From contig NZ_BAEV01000011.1 of the NCBI RefSeq assembly GCF_000246895.1, positions 1 to 56,001 of the forward strand: DNA of 56,001 nt. The letters run 5' to 3'. Shown here one piece after another: positions 25,670 to 34,470 of this stretch. The stretch is from Clostridium arbusti SL206. GTDB lineage: Bacteria > Bacillota > Clostridia > Clostridiales > Clostridiaceae. The position numbers were made by a program, and so were the translations under genes. Under the pieces are notes generated by a model. That model had not been told where the DNA came from and searched no databases. It saw only the letters and a list, made by a program, of their open reading frames with translations. Numbering within the stretch: position 1 is the first letter of the stretch; each line of letters begins with the position of its first letter.

Positions 25670-26275
25670 TAAGTCTTTATTTAATAACAATTTTATAGTT
25701 CTAAATCCTATTAATAAAAGATTAAATTTTCCCTTAATATCAATAAAAATTTCTAAAATAACTTCATTAAAGATAGGATTCATGTCTATTTCAGCTGATA
25801 AAAATCTTGATTTAATCATTGAAATTATAGCACTTATAACCCCTGTATTACAAGGATCTTCTAATCCATATATGCCTTTAATTTTAACCTTATTAGGTTT
25901 TACTATTAAAAGTATATATTTAAAATATTCAATTAAGGTTTCTACAGAATTTAAATTTAAGACCTTACTAAAATTCATTTTATTAAATACAGTCTTTGTG
26001 CCTATATTTTTTTTTACTTTCTTATGCTTTTTTAAATTGGAATAGATACAAAATATAATAAAATAAACTTTCATCTCAAAATTATCTGATGTCTTCAAAC
26101 ATGTAAATCTAAGTATTCCAAGCAACCACTTAATTTGAAACTTTACATTAATATTTTCCTTAATATCTCCCTTAAAAACATAGGTATATGGACTTACTAA
26201 TAACATAAGTATTAAAGCTATAACTATAAATAATATAATTATTAAAATTTTTAAAGCTAAAATTATCCCTTCCAT
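25622..26275 (-). CDS. ytfI: DUF2953 membrane-anchored protein (YtfI-like)
   Basis: A 217-residue protein with one N-terminal membrane segment (ALKILIIILFIVIALILMLLV) and a DUF2953 body. The gene pair with GerW/YtfJ is conserved in spore formers; its own role is unclear. The last 16 or so residues (LRHMKINSKSRMRRIF) and the TGA stop are read from an interspersed repeat, so the native C-terminus has been replaced. A small intergenic gap upstream (26276-26444) shows no clear signal. Confidence 0.8.
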   Translation of the reverse strand: MEGIILALKILIIILFIVIALILMLLVSPYTYVFKGDIKENINVKFQIKWLLGILRFTCLKTSDNFEMKVYFIIFCIYSNLKKHKKVKKNIGTKTVFNKMNFSKVLNLNSVETLIEYFKYILLIVKPNKVKIKGIYGLEDPCNTGVISAIISMIKSRFLSAEIDMNPIFNEVILEIFIDIKGKFNLLLIGFRTIKLLLNKDLRHMKINSKSRMRRIF

Positions 26276-26444
26276 ATTTTCTACCTGCTCTCAAAATACT
26301 AATCATAATCTTTTACAAAATTCCTATTCATTATAGTGAAGATGTCTATTATAAACTCCTCCTACATAATGATATCATTGATAAATAAAGCTAAAGATTC
26401 ACTTAATCTTAACACTAATTATGTCAATGCAAATCTACTATAAA

Positions 26445-28304
26445 TTAGGAATATATATCTGAAAACTCAATATTTATTCTTTCAGTATCAGTTTCATAAA
26501 AAGCTTTATTTTCAGCATTTTTTTCTACATGTTTAACTGGTAATTCTACAATAAAATTACTTCCTACGCCAACTTGACTCTCAATATGAATAGTTCCACC
26601 ATGAAGTTCTACAAAGGATTTTACAAGAGACAAACCCAGTCCAGTGCCCTCTCTATTTCTACTAAGTGTCTTATCAACTTGTCCAAACCTTTCAAAAATC
26701 AACTTTTTCTTATCATCTGGTATTCCAATTCCCGTATCTTTAACAGAAATATAAACTTTGTCGTCTTCATCTACTACATTAACTAATATTTCTCCACCTG
26801 AATTTGTAAATTTCACTGCATTAGAAAGCAAATTTAACATGATTCTCTCAATTTTATCCCCATCAACAGCCATTACCTTTTCTTCTACATTAGTATCAAA
26901 AATAAGATTTATTCCCTTACTTTCTACATAATCTGATATAGATAAAGTTATATCTTCTATCATGGCTACAATATTGGAATTTTCTAATTGAAGCTTTAAA
27001 AATCCACTATCAGATTTAGTTAAATCTAATAAATTATTTATAAGTTTCAATAATCTATAACTATTTATCCTCATAATATCCACATAATAATTTCTCTTTA
27101 TTACATTTCCGCACTGTTTCTCTTTATTATTATACAATTTTATCATCTGCAATGCAGAAAAAATAAGATTAAGTGGTGTTTTTAATTCATGAGATATATT
27201 TATAAAAAACTCTGTAATCATAGTATTAAATTCTCTAGATTCTTTCAAGAGTTTTGTATTTTTCTCTACATCTTTTTGTAATTCTTCTACTTCTTTTTCA
27301 GAAGTTATATTCCTTAAAATACTGAGTATAGTAGGTTTTCCCTCATATATAAAAAAAGAAGAGGTGTTTTCAATATTTATGATATTATTATTATTATTTA
27401 ATAGTTTTTCTTCAAATACAAACTTAGGTAATTGTTCTCTATATATTTTACAAAATCCATCTTTAAGATTACTCCTCTCCTCCATAGGTAAGAGAGACAT
27501 AATAGATTTACCAATAAGTTCCGAAGGACTATTAAAATCTAAAAGCTTTGCTGCACTTTCATTTACAAATATCAATTTATTATTACGATGTACTAAAATA
27601 GCCTCATAGCAGTTTTCAATAAGTAAATTATAACAGGATTTATTTTTTATTAACCCTTCTTCAATAAGGCTTCTTTGCTTATCCTTCTTTTCCAATTCAC
27701 TACTTAAAAACTTTAATTGCACATCCTTATTTTCAATTCTTTTATCTTCTATTTCCTTATAATATCCTAATGGCCATGCCGTTAAAATAAAAACTCCAAC
27801 TATAATTAAATCATTTTGGAAATAATAATTTATATCTCCATTTGATACATAAGTAAAATCAATTATTAAGATTATTACAGATGAAATAAACGCTGTAAGG
27901 AGACCCATTTTCTTTCCAAGTTGAAGTGTAGCTGATATGATTACAAGTAGAAAAAGACACTTTATTTGGTTAGAATAGGTGTTAGTTATAAGTATTAAGG
28001 CTGTATAGATAATAATAAGTATAGTATTTTCAATCATTCTTATTAATTTAATATACCTAACCTTATATACATTTGATGCCATATGCGAAAATAACCACCA
28101 TAGAAATATACCTGAAAATAAAAGTAATCCCGTAGAATTTACCTTAAAAAAATCTTTATAGGTATCTCCAAATAAATTATTCTGGAATACCTTTTCATAT
28201 ATAACAATCACACAAAAAAATAATGATACTAATTTTACAATAGAAATCATCTCATTTATTTTCTTTTCACCATTTTGTTGCTGAATTTGTTTCATATCCT
28301 TCAC
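26445..28304 (-). CDS. PAS-domain membrane sensor histidine kinase
   Basis: A 619-residue kinase. About six membrane segments occupy residues 15-185, a coiled coil follows, then a PAS domain (CYEAILVHRNNKLIFVNESAAKLLDF) at about 225-345, HisKA (FFINISHELKTPLNLIFSAL) and HATPase_c (NLLSNAVKFTNSGG, DTGIGIP, GTGLGLSLVKSFVELHGG). It ends INIEFSD, like the paralogue at 13739. It lies directly downstream of the agrBD unit but beyond a strong terminator. No response regulator is nearby. The start is uncertain: GTG at 28304 or ATG at 28295. Confidence 0.88.
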   Translation of the reverse strand: MKDMKQIQQQNGEKKINEMISIVKLVSLFFCVIVIYEKVFQNNLFGDTYKDFFKVNSTGLLLFSGIFLWWLFSHMASNVYKVRYIKLIRMIENTILIIIYTALILITNTYSNQIKCLFLLVIISATLQLGKKMGLLTAFISSVIILIIDFTYVSNGDINYYFQNDLIIVGVFILTAWPLGYYKEIEDKRIENKDVQLKFLSSELEKKDKQRSLIEEGLIKNKSCYNLLIENCYEAILVHRNNKLIFVNESAAKLLDFNSPSELIGKSIMSLLPMEERSNLKDGFCKIYREQLPKFVFEEKLLNNNNNIINIENTSSFFIYEGKPTILSILRNITSEKEVEELQKDVEKNTKLLKESREFNTMITEFFINISHELKTPLNLIFSALQMIKLYNNKEKQCGNVIKRNYYVDIMRINSYRLLKLINNLLDLTKSDSGFLKLQLENSNIVAMIEDITLSISDYVESKGINLIFDTNVEEKVMAVDGDKIERIMLNLLSNAVKFTNSGGEILVNVVDEDDKVYISVKDTGIGIPDDKKKLIFERFGQVDKTLSRNREGTGLGLSLVKSFVELHGGTIHIESQVGVGSNFIVELPVKHVEKNAENKAFYETDTERINIEFSDIYS

Positions 28305-28322
28305 ACACCTATTTGTAAAATG

Positions 28323-28356
28323 AATAATATAAGGACCTTACGGTCCTTATATTATT
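28323..28356. terminator. Terminator overlapping the agrD stop codon
   Basis: A 15-bp perfect stem AATAATATAAGGACC with a four-base loop. Its outer base pairs include the agrD stop codon, so the agr transcript ends immediately after translation. Confidence 0.8.
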
Positions 28357-28489
28357 TCTTTTGTAAACATTTTGGTTCTTTTGGTTGATAAAAACTATTA
28401 TAACAAGCTGAAGCTGAAGTAGAAAAAGCCACACGTTTAAATAAAGACTTAGATACATCTTTTACAGTTCTTTTCAATTTATTTTTCAT
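28352..28489 (-). CDS. agrD: AgrD-like autoinducing peptide precursor, 45 aa
   Basis: A small frame with RBS AAGGGAG six bases before its ATG, directly after agrB. It encodes MKNKLKRTVKDVSKSLFKRV, an amphipathic leader, then AFSTSASACYNSFYQPKEPK and a short Lys-rich end. The pattern is that of AgrD: basic helix, central Cys, and a charged Pro-Glu-Pro-containing tail. The likely signal is a thiolactone closed on Cys29, with ring CYNSF (or CYNSFY). A second Cys (41) in the tail is unusual. Confidence 0.88.
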   Translation of the reverse strand: MKNKLKRTVKDVSKSLFKRVAFSTSASACYNSFYQPKEPKCLQKK

Positions 28490-28494
28490 AGTTT

Positions 28495-29148
28495 TCACTC
28501 CCTTATAATATATTTTAAGATACTATCGACTTTGCTCATAATAATATGACCTGCAGTAGTAAGAGTAAAACACTGCCACAACAAAGCAAGGCATATGCAC
28601 TGTGATAATTTTAATAAAATTAAATATTTATAATTAATATATAAAGCTATTAACACAATTGACATAATTGACATAATTGACATAGTTAATACAGATTTCC
28701 ATTTTAGTTCTTTTCTGAATTCCATACTTAATATAGGCTTAGCTGGGCTATCTACAGGTGCTAACTTAAATATAGTATAATAGCAGAATAAAAGACTCGT
28801 TAATGTGATAAAAATAACTAAACTAAACCGTGAATATATGTAAACTTCATTTATAAAAATAGGACAAATAATAGCACTAAGAGTTCCAATTGCTATACAT
28901 CTAGTTGGAGAATCTGAATGTACCCCACCTGAGTACTTTCTTAAAGTACAAGTAGTAAAATAGAAAACCAAAGCTTCTAAAAGTACACCAAATATTAGTG
29001 AAAATATTACTACCATTAACACACCAATTAATTTTAATATTAAAATTAATGCTCCATATTCTATTATCTCTCTTTCATCTTTGTCCATCTCTGAAGTATT
29101 GTATATATTAGCCACAATATTCTTAGATAACCTTTCAATGAAAAACAT
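28495..29148 (-). CDS. agrB: AgrB-like peptide-processing membrane protease
   Basis: A 217-residue polytopic membrane cysteine protease that trims and cyclises AgrD. The catalytic pair is present at the canonical positions: His77 and Cys84 in LRKYSGGVHSDSPTRCIAIG. About five to six hydrophobic segments surround it. RBS AGGAG precedes the ATG. The gene overlaps the upstream membrane-protein gene by 14 bp, and its last codons contain the agrD ribosome binding site, so the three genes are one operon. Confidence 0.93.
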   Translation of the reverse strand: MFFIERLSKNIVANIYNTSEMDKDEREIIEYGALILILKLIGVLMVVIFSLIFGVLLEALVFYFTTCTLRKYSGGVHSDSPTRCIAIGTLSAIICPIFINEVYIYSRFSLVIFITLTSLLFCYYTIFKLAPVDSPAKPILSMEFRKELKWKSVLTMSIMSIMSIVLIALYINYKYLILLKLSQCICLALLWQCFTLTTAGHIIMSKVDSILKYIIRE

Positions 29149-29602
29149 CTTTAAATCTCCTACAAATTCTATTTCTAATTATATAAATTATATAAACCAT
29201 AATTGCAAACATAATCAAAGATGGTAAATTACATATAAATTTTAAATAAGAACTATTAAACTCATCTATCTTAAATACATTAATTAGTAAGATAGCATTC
29301 AACCATTCACATAAAGAAATTAAAATTACAGATATAAATATTGAAAAAATACTTACGTTAATCGGTATTTTAATAATATATAAAGCTATTACTATAAAAA
29401 TCATCATGTTAATTATAGTATTCACTCCAAAACTAATGGGCAATAATCTTACTCCATATGTTATAAGAGCTATAATTAAACTAGCTATGATAAATCTACT
29501 TTTACATATCTTTTTATTAGCAAATAAATAAGCAATGACTACTATCAAAAACGACTCTGGAATAGTTCTAAAGAAAAACTCCAATGCTGATAATTTTAAC
29601 AT
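29135..29602 (-). CDS. Sensor-like membrane protein of the agr operon
   Basis: A 155-residue, almost wholly hydrophobic protein with five or six predicted membrane segments and a short basic C-terminus (RNRICRRFKDVFH). It resembles the N-terminal membrane half of AgrC-type receptors, but no kinase domain follows. The ATG at 29602 is preferred: GGAAGG sits nine bases upstream, whereas it abuts the ATG at 29611. Being first in the operon with agrB and agrD suggests peptide recognition, export or immunity. This role is inferred from context only. Confidence 0.7.
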   Translation of the reverse strand: MLKLSALEFFFRTIPESFLIVVIAYLFANKKICKSRFIIASLIIALITYGVRLLPISFGVNTIINMMIFIVIALYIIKIPINVSIFSIFISVILISLCEWLNAILLINVFKIDEFNSSYLKFICNLPSLIMFAIMVYIIYIIRNRICRRFKDVFH

Positions 29603-29619
29603 ATAGCACATCCTTCCAA

Positions 29620-29750
29620 AATATCTTTGGAATCATTATATCATTTTATAATAAAAAATAAAATATATGTCAAAAACATATCTATTTAGTAAATTCATTG
29701 TTTTTCATAGAAATTTATAATATATCATGTGTAAAACAATAATATTATTG
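29620..29750 (-). repeat. Promoter-region duplication, proximal copy
   Basis: About 130 bp upstream of the agr operon, matched at 29812-29940 with a 192-bp offset. It contains a promoter: TTGACA and TATAAA separated by 17 bp (29645-29673, minus strand). Shared blocks include TTTTTGACATATATTTTATT and GATATAATG-like sequence near the start region. Confidence 0.75.
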
Positions 29751-29811
29751 TGTAAATTTTATATTTAAAGTAATACTTTTATAAACCTTAACATATAAAC
29801 TTGCTCCTAAT

Positions 29812-29940
29812 AATATCCTTTAAATTATTATACCATGTTATAATAAAATAAAATATATGTCAAAAATATATTTATTAGTAAAGTATTTATTGTTTTATAA
29901 GATTTTATGATGTTGTATCTTGTAAAATTATAAGTATTTC
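29812..29940 (-). repeat. Promoter-region duplication, distal copy
   Basis: Diverged second copy of the agr upstream region. It keeps TTTTTGACATATATTTTATT and is followed on the minus strand by an RBS-like AGGAG and ATG TTA AGG TTT ATA AAA GTA TTA CTT TAA at about 29800-29770. The homologous position in the proximal copy is the true gene start, so this is a truncated duplicate of promoter, RBS and first codons. Confidence 0.65.
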
Positions 29941-30093
29941 TTATAAAATTGTAATAATAAGGAATATATATTGCTAATAATGTATATTTAGATATATTAT
30001 TTAGATATTCGAAATTGAAGGAATTTATTATAAAACAATATTAGACAAATTAAAATTATTTTTTCAATATAAAGAATTTAAAATATTTTAAAT

Positions 30094-30143
30094 AAAAAAA
30101 GTTCCTCTCATTTTATTTGTAGCAATAAGAAGAACTTTTTTTT
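30094..30143. terminator. Bidirectional terminator beside the IS remnant
   Basis: AAAAAAAGTTC pairs with GAACTTTTTTT around a loop of about 27 bases, ending a few bases outside the IS element's left end and target repeat. Confidence 0.55.
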
Positions 30144-30150
30144 ATTTATA

Positions 30151-31007
30151 ACTCAACTTTCGTATGACAAAAACACTAGCTTTTCCTTTATAAAAGCAGG
30201 TAATGTTGATATAAAATAGTCCAAAAACAAGTTAATTTGTTCTTTGGTCAAAGAAAGTTTTTCTTGTAATGCGTTTTTAAGTAATTCTAAAATAATTATA
30301 ATAGATTCAAAAAATTGTATATCTTCAAGTTCATCACAACAATTAAAAAATAAGCCACCTATAGTACGTAAATCTTCATTGTTGCGACTTTGTGTAGATA
30401 GCGTAATATATCGAGTAAATACAATAGTAGTATGTGCAACCATTGATTCATAAGAACGTCCTTGAAATTGTTTTGCAAGATTAAAAAAAGATTTATTCAT
30501 TTTGAAGAAAACTTCGATTCCCAACGTTTTCCGTATATTCTTATAATTTCTTCATCACTTAATGAAATATCTGTTGAAATTAGTGCTAACCAGTTTTTTG
30601 ATTTATTTTTATCTTTAACAAAAACTATTTTTGCCTTTATAGGCGTAGCCTGCTGCGAGTCTTCACCTATTTCAACAATTATAGATGCTTTAACTTTAGC
30701 TTTTCCACGTTTTTTCTTTAGCGTAGCATATAAGGATTTTAGATTCAATTTTCTATTTTCATAAGTATAAAAAACTTTTGGCATAGCTTTAACCATAGCT
30801 ATTGTGTGAAATTTAAGTTCTAAAATTCTTATTAAAGTTTTTGGATAAGTAAACCAACTATCAAATAAAACATAGATTCCAGGTATAGCATAAGCTGTCG
30901 CTTGTTTTATTAGATCAATCATTATAAGGGAATGTTCTTCATTTTTTTGCTTCTAAATACTGAAATCACAGGCTATCGCCGAAAAAATTCATGTGCGAAA
31001 GTTGAGT
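30151..31007 (-). mobile_element. Internally deleted IS4-family insertion sequence
   Basis: An 857-bp element bounded by inverted repeats starting ACTCAACTTTCG at both ends and flanked by the 5-bp direct repeat TTATA (30146-30150 and 31008-31012). The transposase is the C-terminal half only and is frameshifted. Full IS4-type elements are about 1.4-1.6 kb, so roughly half is missing. Confidence 0.85.
30153..30922 (-). pseudogene. IS4-family transposase, C-terminal remnant with frameshift
   Basis: Two overlapping frames. The upstream one (30497-30922) holds VLFDSWFTYPKTL with the second catalytic Asp and ends at IRIYGKRW. The downstream one (30153-30524) continues GIEVFFKMNK, completing the YREK signature Y-x2-R-W-x-I-E-x3-K across a frameshift near 30510. 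The N-terminal DNA-binding part and first Asp are gone, so it cannot be active. Confidence 0.85.
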
Positions 31008-31093
31008 TTATAACTATCTATTAGTTACTTATTTTATATAAATTTACGTCTATTAACATCTAATCCTTAAAATAACCTTATCAATTATTTTTC

Positions 31094-31960
31094 TTATTCT
31101 TCATCATATATATCTAAAAATGAATATTTTTCTCCACCTTTTTCCCATCCTACAATAGAATCCAAGTTTACATTTTGTGCAGATTGAAAAATTGATTTAT
31201 CTACATCGTTAAAATTCTTTTTCAATTCACTTATTAAATCTTTAATTTCTTTTCTCTTACTAGAGGTTTTTTGTGCTGCTACTATACATCCACAGTTCAT
31301 AGTTGATAACCCATTATTACGTACAAACTTCTTAATATCATTTTCTTCAACATAGTACAGCGGTCTAATTAATTCCAAGCCCTCAAAATTCTTAGATTTT
31401 AGCTTTGGCTTCATAGTCTTAAAATTTCCAGAATACAATACATTTAACATAGTAGTCTCTATAACATCATTAAAGTGATGCCCTAGTGCCAGTTTATTAC
31501 ATCCAAGCTCTTTTGCTTTAGTATAAAGCGCCCCTCTACGCATTCTTGCACACATATAACAAGGATACTCTTTAGCTATATTCTCTACCACTTCAAAGAT
31601 ACCAGATTCAAAAAGATGTACAGGAATATTTAAATATTCGCAGTTATTAAGTAATAAATCTTTATTGCTTTTATGAAATCCAGGATCCATAGCAATAAAT
31701 TCCAATTCGAAATTTATTTGAGGATGATATTTTAATTGCTGAAACATCTTAGCCATAAGTAAACTATCCTTACCACCTGAAACGGCCACTGCAATTTTGT
31801 CTCCCTCTTCTACTAATTTAAAATCTTTAATTGCCCTAATAAATTTTGTCCATAAATATTTTCTGTACTTTTTGACAATACTACGCTCTATTTCCTGCAG
31901 TGGCTTTCTTTCACATAATGGTATTACTAATTCGCAGCCACTTCCTCCGATACTATTCAT
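31094..31960 (-). CDS. TtcA-like tRNA 2-thiolation PP-loop protein
   Basis: ATP-dependent PP-loop sulfurtransferase-like protein of 288 residues, probably modifying tRNA. SGGKDSLLM (about residue 61) is the PP-loop, CYMCARMRRGALY has the CxxC pair, LGHHFNDVIETTMLNVLYSG is the second ATP-contacting region, and MNCGC adds a further cysteine. The family uses a [4Fe-4S] cluster held by such cysteines to thiolate C32 of tRNA, or in some relatives other positions. RBS GAGGTG precedes the ATG. It is a single gene between the IS remnant and adenine deaminase. Confidence 0.85.
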   Translation of the reverse strand: MNSIGGSGCELVIPLCERKPLQEIERSIVKKYRKYLWTKFIRAIKDFKLVEEGDKIAVAVSGGKDSLLMAKMFQQLKYHPQINFELEFIAMDPGFHKSNKDLLLNNCEYLNIPVHLFESGIFEVVENIAKEYPCYMCARMRRGALYTKAKELGCNKLALGHHFNDVIETTMLNVLYSGNFKTMKPKLKSKNFEGLELIRPLYYVEENDIKKFVRNNGLSTMNCGCIVAAQKTSSKRKEIKDLISELKKNFNDVDKSIFQSAQNVNLDSIVGWEKGGEKYSFLDIYDEE

Positions 31961-32113
31961 TTTTACACCTCATTTAATTTATTTAAACTCACGTTTTTTA
32001 ATTTTTATACTTTGGTTAACACCATTTATCCAATGAATAGTTCATAGACAATTCATATAAATCACAATATCAATACTATTTTAAGTATTAATGTTGTATT
32101 TTTCAACACTATT

Positions 32114-33823
32114 TTAAATAAATTTAAACTGAGTCACATCAAAGAGTCCTTGATCTGTAATTCTAATTTCAGGAATTACAGGCAGTGCTAAAAATGATAA
32201 GGTTATAAATGGATCTATATTCCTATTAATTCCAAGCTTTAAAGCTTCCTGAATCATATTATTTAAAGTTGTTTCTACATATTCTGCGTTTCTATCACTC
32301 ATTAAACCGGCTATAGGAAGTGGTAATGTTCCTTTAACCTGACCCTTACTTACAACAGTATAACCTCCGTTTTCCCTTTTAAGTTCTTCAATAGCTATTA
32401 TCATATCCTCATCATTGTCACCTATTACAATTAGATTATGTGAATCATGAGCTACAGTACTTGCAATAGCTCCATTTTTAATATTAAAATTACTTACTAT
32501 ACCAAGTCCTATATTACCAGTAGCCTTATGTCTTTCTATTACTGCAGCCTTTGAAAAAGTTTCATCTGCTACAAAATTACCTTTTGAAGTCTTTACTTTT
32601 TTACTTTCTTTTCTTGTAATAAGTTCATTTGGCATAAGCTTTATTACTGTGGTAACATCACTATTAAGTTTTATTTTTAAGTCTTCAGTTCCTATATCCT
32701 TTACTCTAACTGTATTAAATACATTATTATCATCTATATTTGAAATAATTTTAGTACATATTTTCTTGTCTTCATACACTATCTTTCCTCTATAAAGTAC
32801 TTTATCAACATCAAAATTATCCAAGTCATCTAGTATTATCATATCTGCTGAATACCCTGGAGCCACAGCACCTAGTCTCTTTAATTTATAACACTGGGCT
32901 GCATTTATTGTAGCCATGCATATAGCATCAATTGCACTTACCCCGTACTTTATTGCCTTTTTAATATTATAACTTATATGACCATTGTGTCTTATATCAT
33001 CTAAATGCTTATCATCAGTACAGAAAACGCATCTATCAAATCCCATATGATTTTTAATAAGACCCTGAACTAAACTTTTTAAATTTCTTGCTCCTGAACC
33101 TTCTCTTATTTGAATATACATTCCAAGTCTCAAACGTTCCAGTGCTTCTTCTATAGTAGAACATTCGTGATCTGTCATAATCCCTGCTGTTTTATAAGCG
33201 TTTAGTGCATCTCCTTTAAGATTTGGTGAATGTCCATCAATGATTTTATTGTCAAATAAGTCAATCTTCTTTAACATTTTTTCATTTCCATTAATAACAG
33301 AGGGATAATCCATTACCTCACCAAGCCCAAGAATCCTATCATTTGATAAAAATGGTTCAATTAGTTCTGCTGTTAAATCGGCTCCATTGTTTTCGAAAGG
33401 AGTACTCGGCACACTAGAAGGCATCATATAGTAAATATTTAGTGGTAACTCCTTAGACTGATTAAGCATAAAATTTATTCCGTTAATTCCACAAACATTA
33501 GCTATTTCATGGGGATCTGCTATAAGTGTTGTTGTTCCATGAGGTATTATAGCTTTAGCAAACTCTGGTGGAATAACCATAGTTGATTCTATATGCATAT
33601 GACTATCTATTAAACCTGGACAAACATATTTTCCATTTACATCTATTTCAGTAACTCCTGAATAATCTCCTATTCCTACAATTTGATCTTTACAAATTGC
33701 TATGTCTCCCTTAATTATTTCCTTCGTAAATACATTAACTATATTTGCATTTTTTATAACTAAATCGGCCTTTTCTCTTTTCATAGCCATATTTATTCTT
33801 TCTTTTTTTAGCTCTACACTCAT
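32114..33823 (-). CDS. ade: Adenine deaminase
   Basis: Amidohydrolase of 569 residues that converts adenine to hypoxanthine and ammonia for purine salvage. Signature metal ligands are in PGLIDSHMHIESTM, DPHEIANVCG, DGHSPNLKG, TDHECSTIEEA and FCTDDKHLDDIRHNGH. The C-terminal part has VAHDSHNLIVIGDNDEDM, conserved in Ade and not in other amidohydrolases. The start is uncertain: neither the ATG at 33823 nor the later MAMKRE start has a strong RBS. No purine riboswitch was found upstream, only a hairpin (33831-33874). Confidence 0.93.
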   Translation of the reverse strand: MSVELKKERINMAMKREKADLVIKNANIVNVFTKEIIKGDIAICKDQIVGIGDYSGVTEIDVNGKYVCPGLIDSHMHIESTMVIPPEFAKAIIPHGTTTLIADPHEIANVCGINGINFMLNQSKELPLNIYYMMPSSVPSTPFENNGADLTAELIEPFLSNDRILGLGEVMDYPSVINGNEKMLKKIDLFDNKIIDGHSPNLKGDALNAYKTAGIMTDHECSTIEEALERLRLGMYIQIREGSGARNLKSLVQGLIKNHMGFDRCVFCTDDKHLDDIRHNGHISYNIKKAIKYGVSAIDAICMATINAAQCYKLKRLGAVAPGYSADMIILDDLDNFDVDKVLYRGKIVYEDKKICTKIISNIDDNNVFNTVRVKDIGTEDLKIKLNSDVTTVIKLMPNELITRKESKKVKTSKGNFVADETFSKAAVIERHKATGNIGLGIVSNFNIKNGAIASTVAHDSHNLIVIGDNDEDMIIAIEELKRENGGYTVVSKGQVKGTLPLPIAGLMSDRNAEYVETTLNNMIQEALKLGINRNIDPFITLSFLALPVIPEIRITDQGLFDVTQFKFI

Positions 33824-33830
33824 ATATTAT

Positions 33831-33874
33831 ATTTAGTGAAGGTATGTATTATAATTACAAAACCCCCACTAAAT
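33831..33874. other. Imperfect hairpin ahead of adenine deaminase
   Basis: ATTTAGTG pairs with CACTAAAT, with inner GG/CC and TGTA/TACA pairs, in the 5' leader of ade. It does not match a known riboswitch consensus. It could limit initiation or be part of a regulatory leader. Confidence 0.35.
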
Positions 33875-33896
33875 TTCACCTCTTTTCGATTAATTT

Positions 33897-33932
33897 AAAA
33901 ATCAGTGGGTAATAATCCACTCCACTGATTTT
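33897..33932. terminator. Terminator between the 132-aa gene and adenine deaminase
   Basis: AAAATCAGTGG pairs with CCACTGATTTT. On the minus strand it follows the 132-aa gene's stop by about 45 bp and ends in a T-rich run. Confidence 0.65.
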
Positions 33933-33975
33933 CTAACTTAGTAGAGTATAATTTTAGATAAAACTTATACTCTTA

Positions 33976-34374
33976 TCAATTGATTTCTAAATCAGCATAT
34001 ATTTGTTCTCCATTTATATTTAAATCTAAAATTTTAACCCCAGAGAACTTATCTATAAGTAATTTATTTATCTCTACTATTACCCTTTTATTATGCACAT
34101 AAACAAAATTTTCACTGTCGGTTTTATTAATGAATCCCATGAACATATTTATAATAGTATCATTTGAATTTAAGGTGAAATACAGTTTTCCATTTTCATA
34201 CTTATTATATATGAGAATCACCTTTATTCCTGGCAAAAAACTACTTATACCAACAGTTATTTCAATTTGATTATCATTGATAACTTGAAGTTTTCTCACT
34301 CTCTTCTTATCATAGTCTGCATTTTTTTCAATTAAAGTTAGAACCTCAGAAATAGAAATATTTAAACGTGCCAT
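33976..34374 (-). CDS. Conserved hypothetical protein, 132 aa
   Basis: Starts MARLNISISEVLTLIEKNAD at an ATG with GGGGAG nine bases upstream. The frame continues to 34428, but those extra codons lie in a repeat derivative and are not supported. The pattern of alternating strands (IEITVGISSFLPGIKVILIYNKYENGKLYFTL... VIVEINKLLIDKFSGVKILDLNINGEQIYADLEIN) suggests a small beta-rich, lipid-binding-like fold. No signal peptide is present. No family was identified. Confidence 0.7.
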   Translation of the reverse strand: MARLNISISEVLTLIEKNADYDKKRVRKLQVINDNQIEITVGISSFLPGIKVILIYNKYENGKLYFTLNSNDTIINMFMGFINKTDSENFVYVHNKRVIVEINKLLIDKFSGVKILDLNINGEQIYADLEIN

Positions 34375-34400
34375 ATAATAAAACTCCCCATAAATTATTA

Positions 34401-34470
34401 AGGCATGTGAAAATAAATAACAAGTCAAAATAGACTAGTATACTGACTAGTTATTTATTTGAAGATGCCT
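34401..34470 (+). repeat. Short derivative of the interspersed repeat
   Basis: A 70-bp element with arms AGGCATGTGAAAATAAATAA and CTAGTTATTTATTTGAAGATGCCT and TAA at both junctions. The two internal hairpins are missing. It ends about 12 bp ahead of the ribosome binding site of the minus-strand 132-aa gene. Confidence 0.88.

Noticed and set aside
33824-33975. A purine riboswitch ahead of adenine deaminase
   Set aside because: The conserved three-way-junction core was not found; only an imperfect hairpin and the preceding terminator are present.
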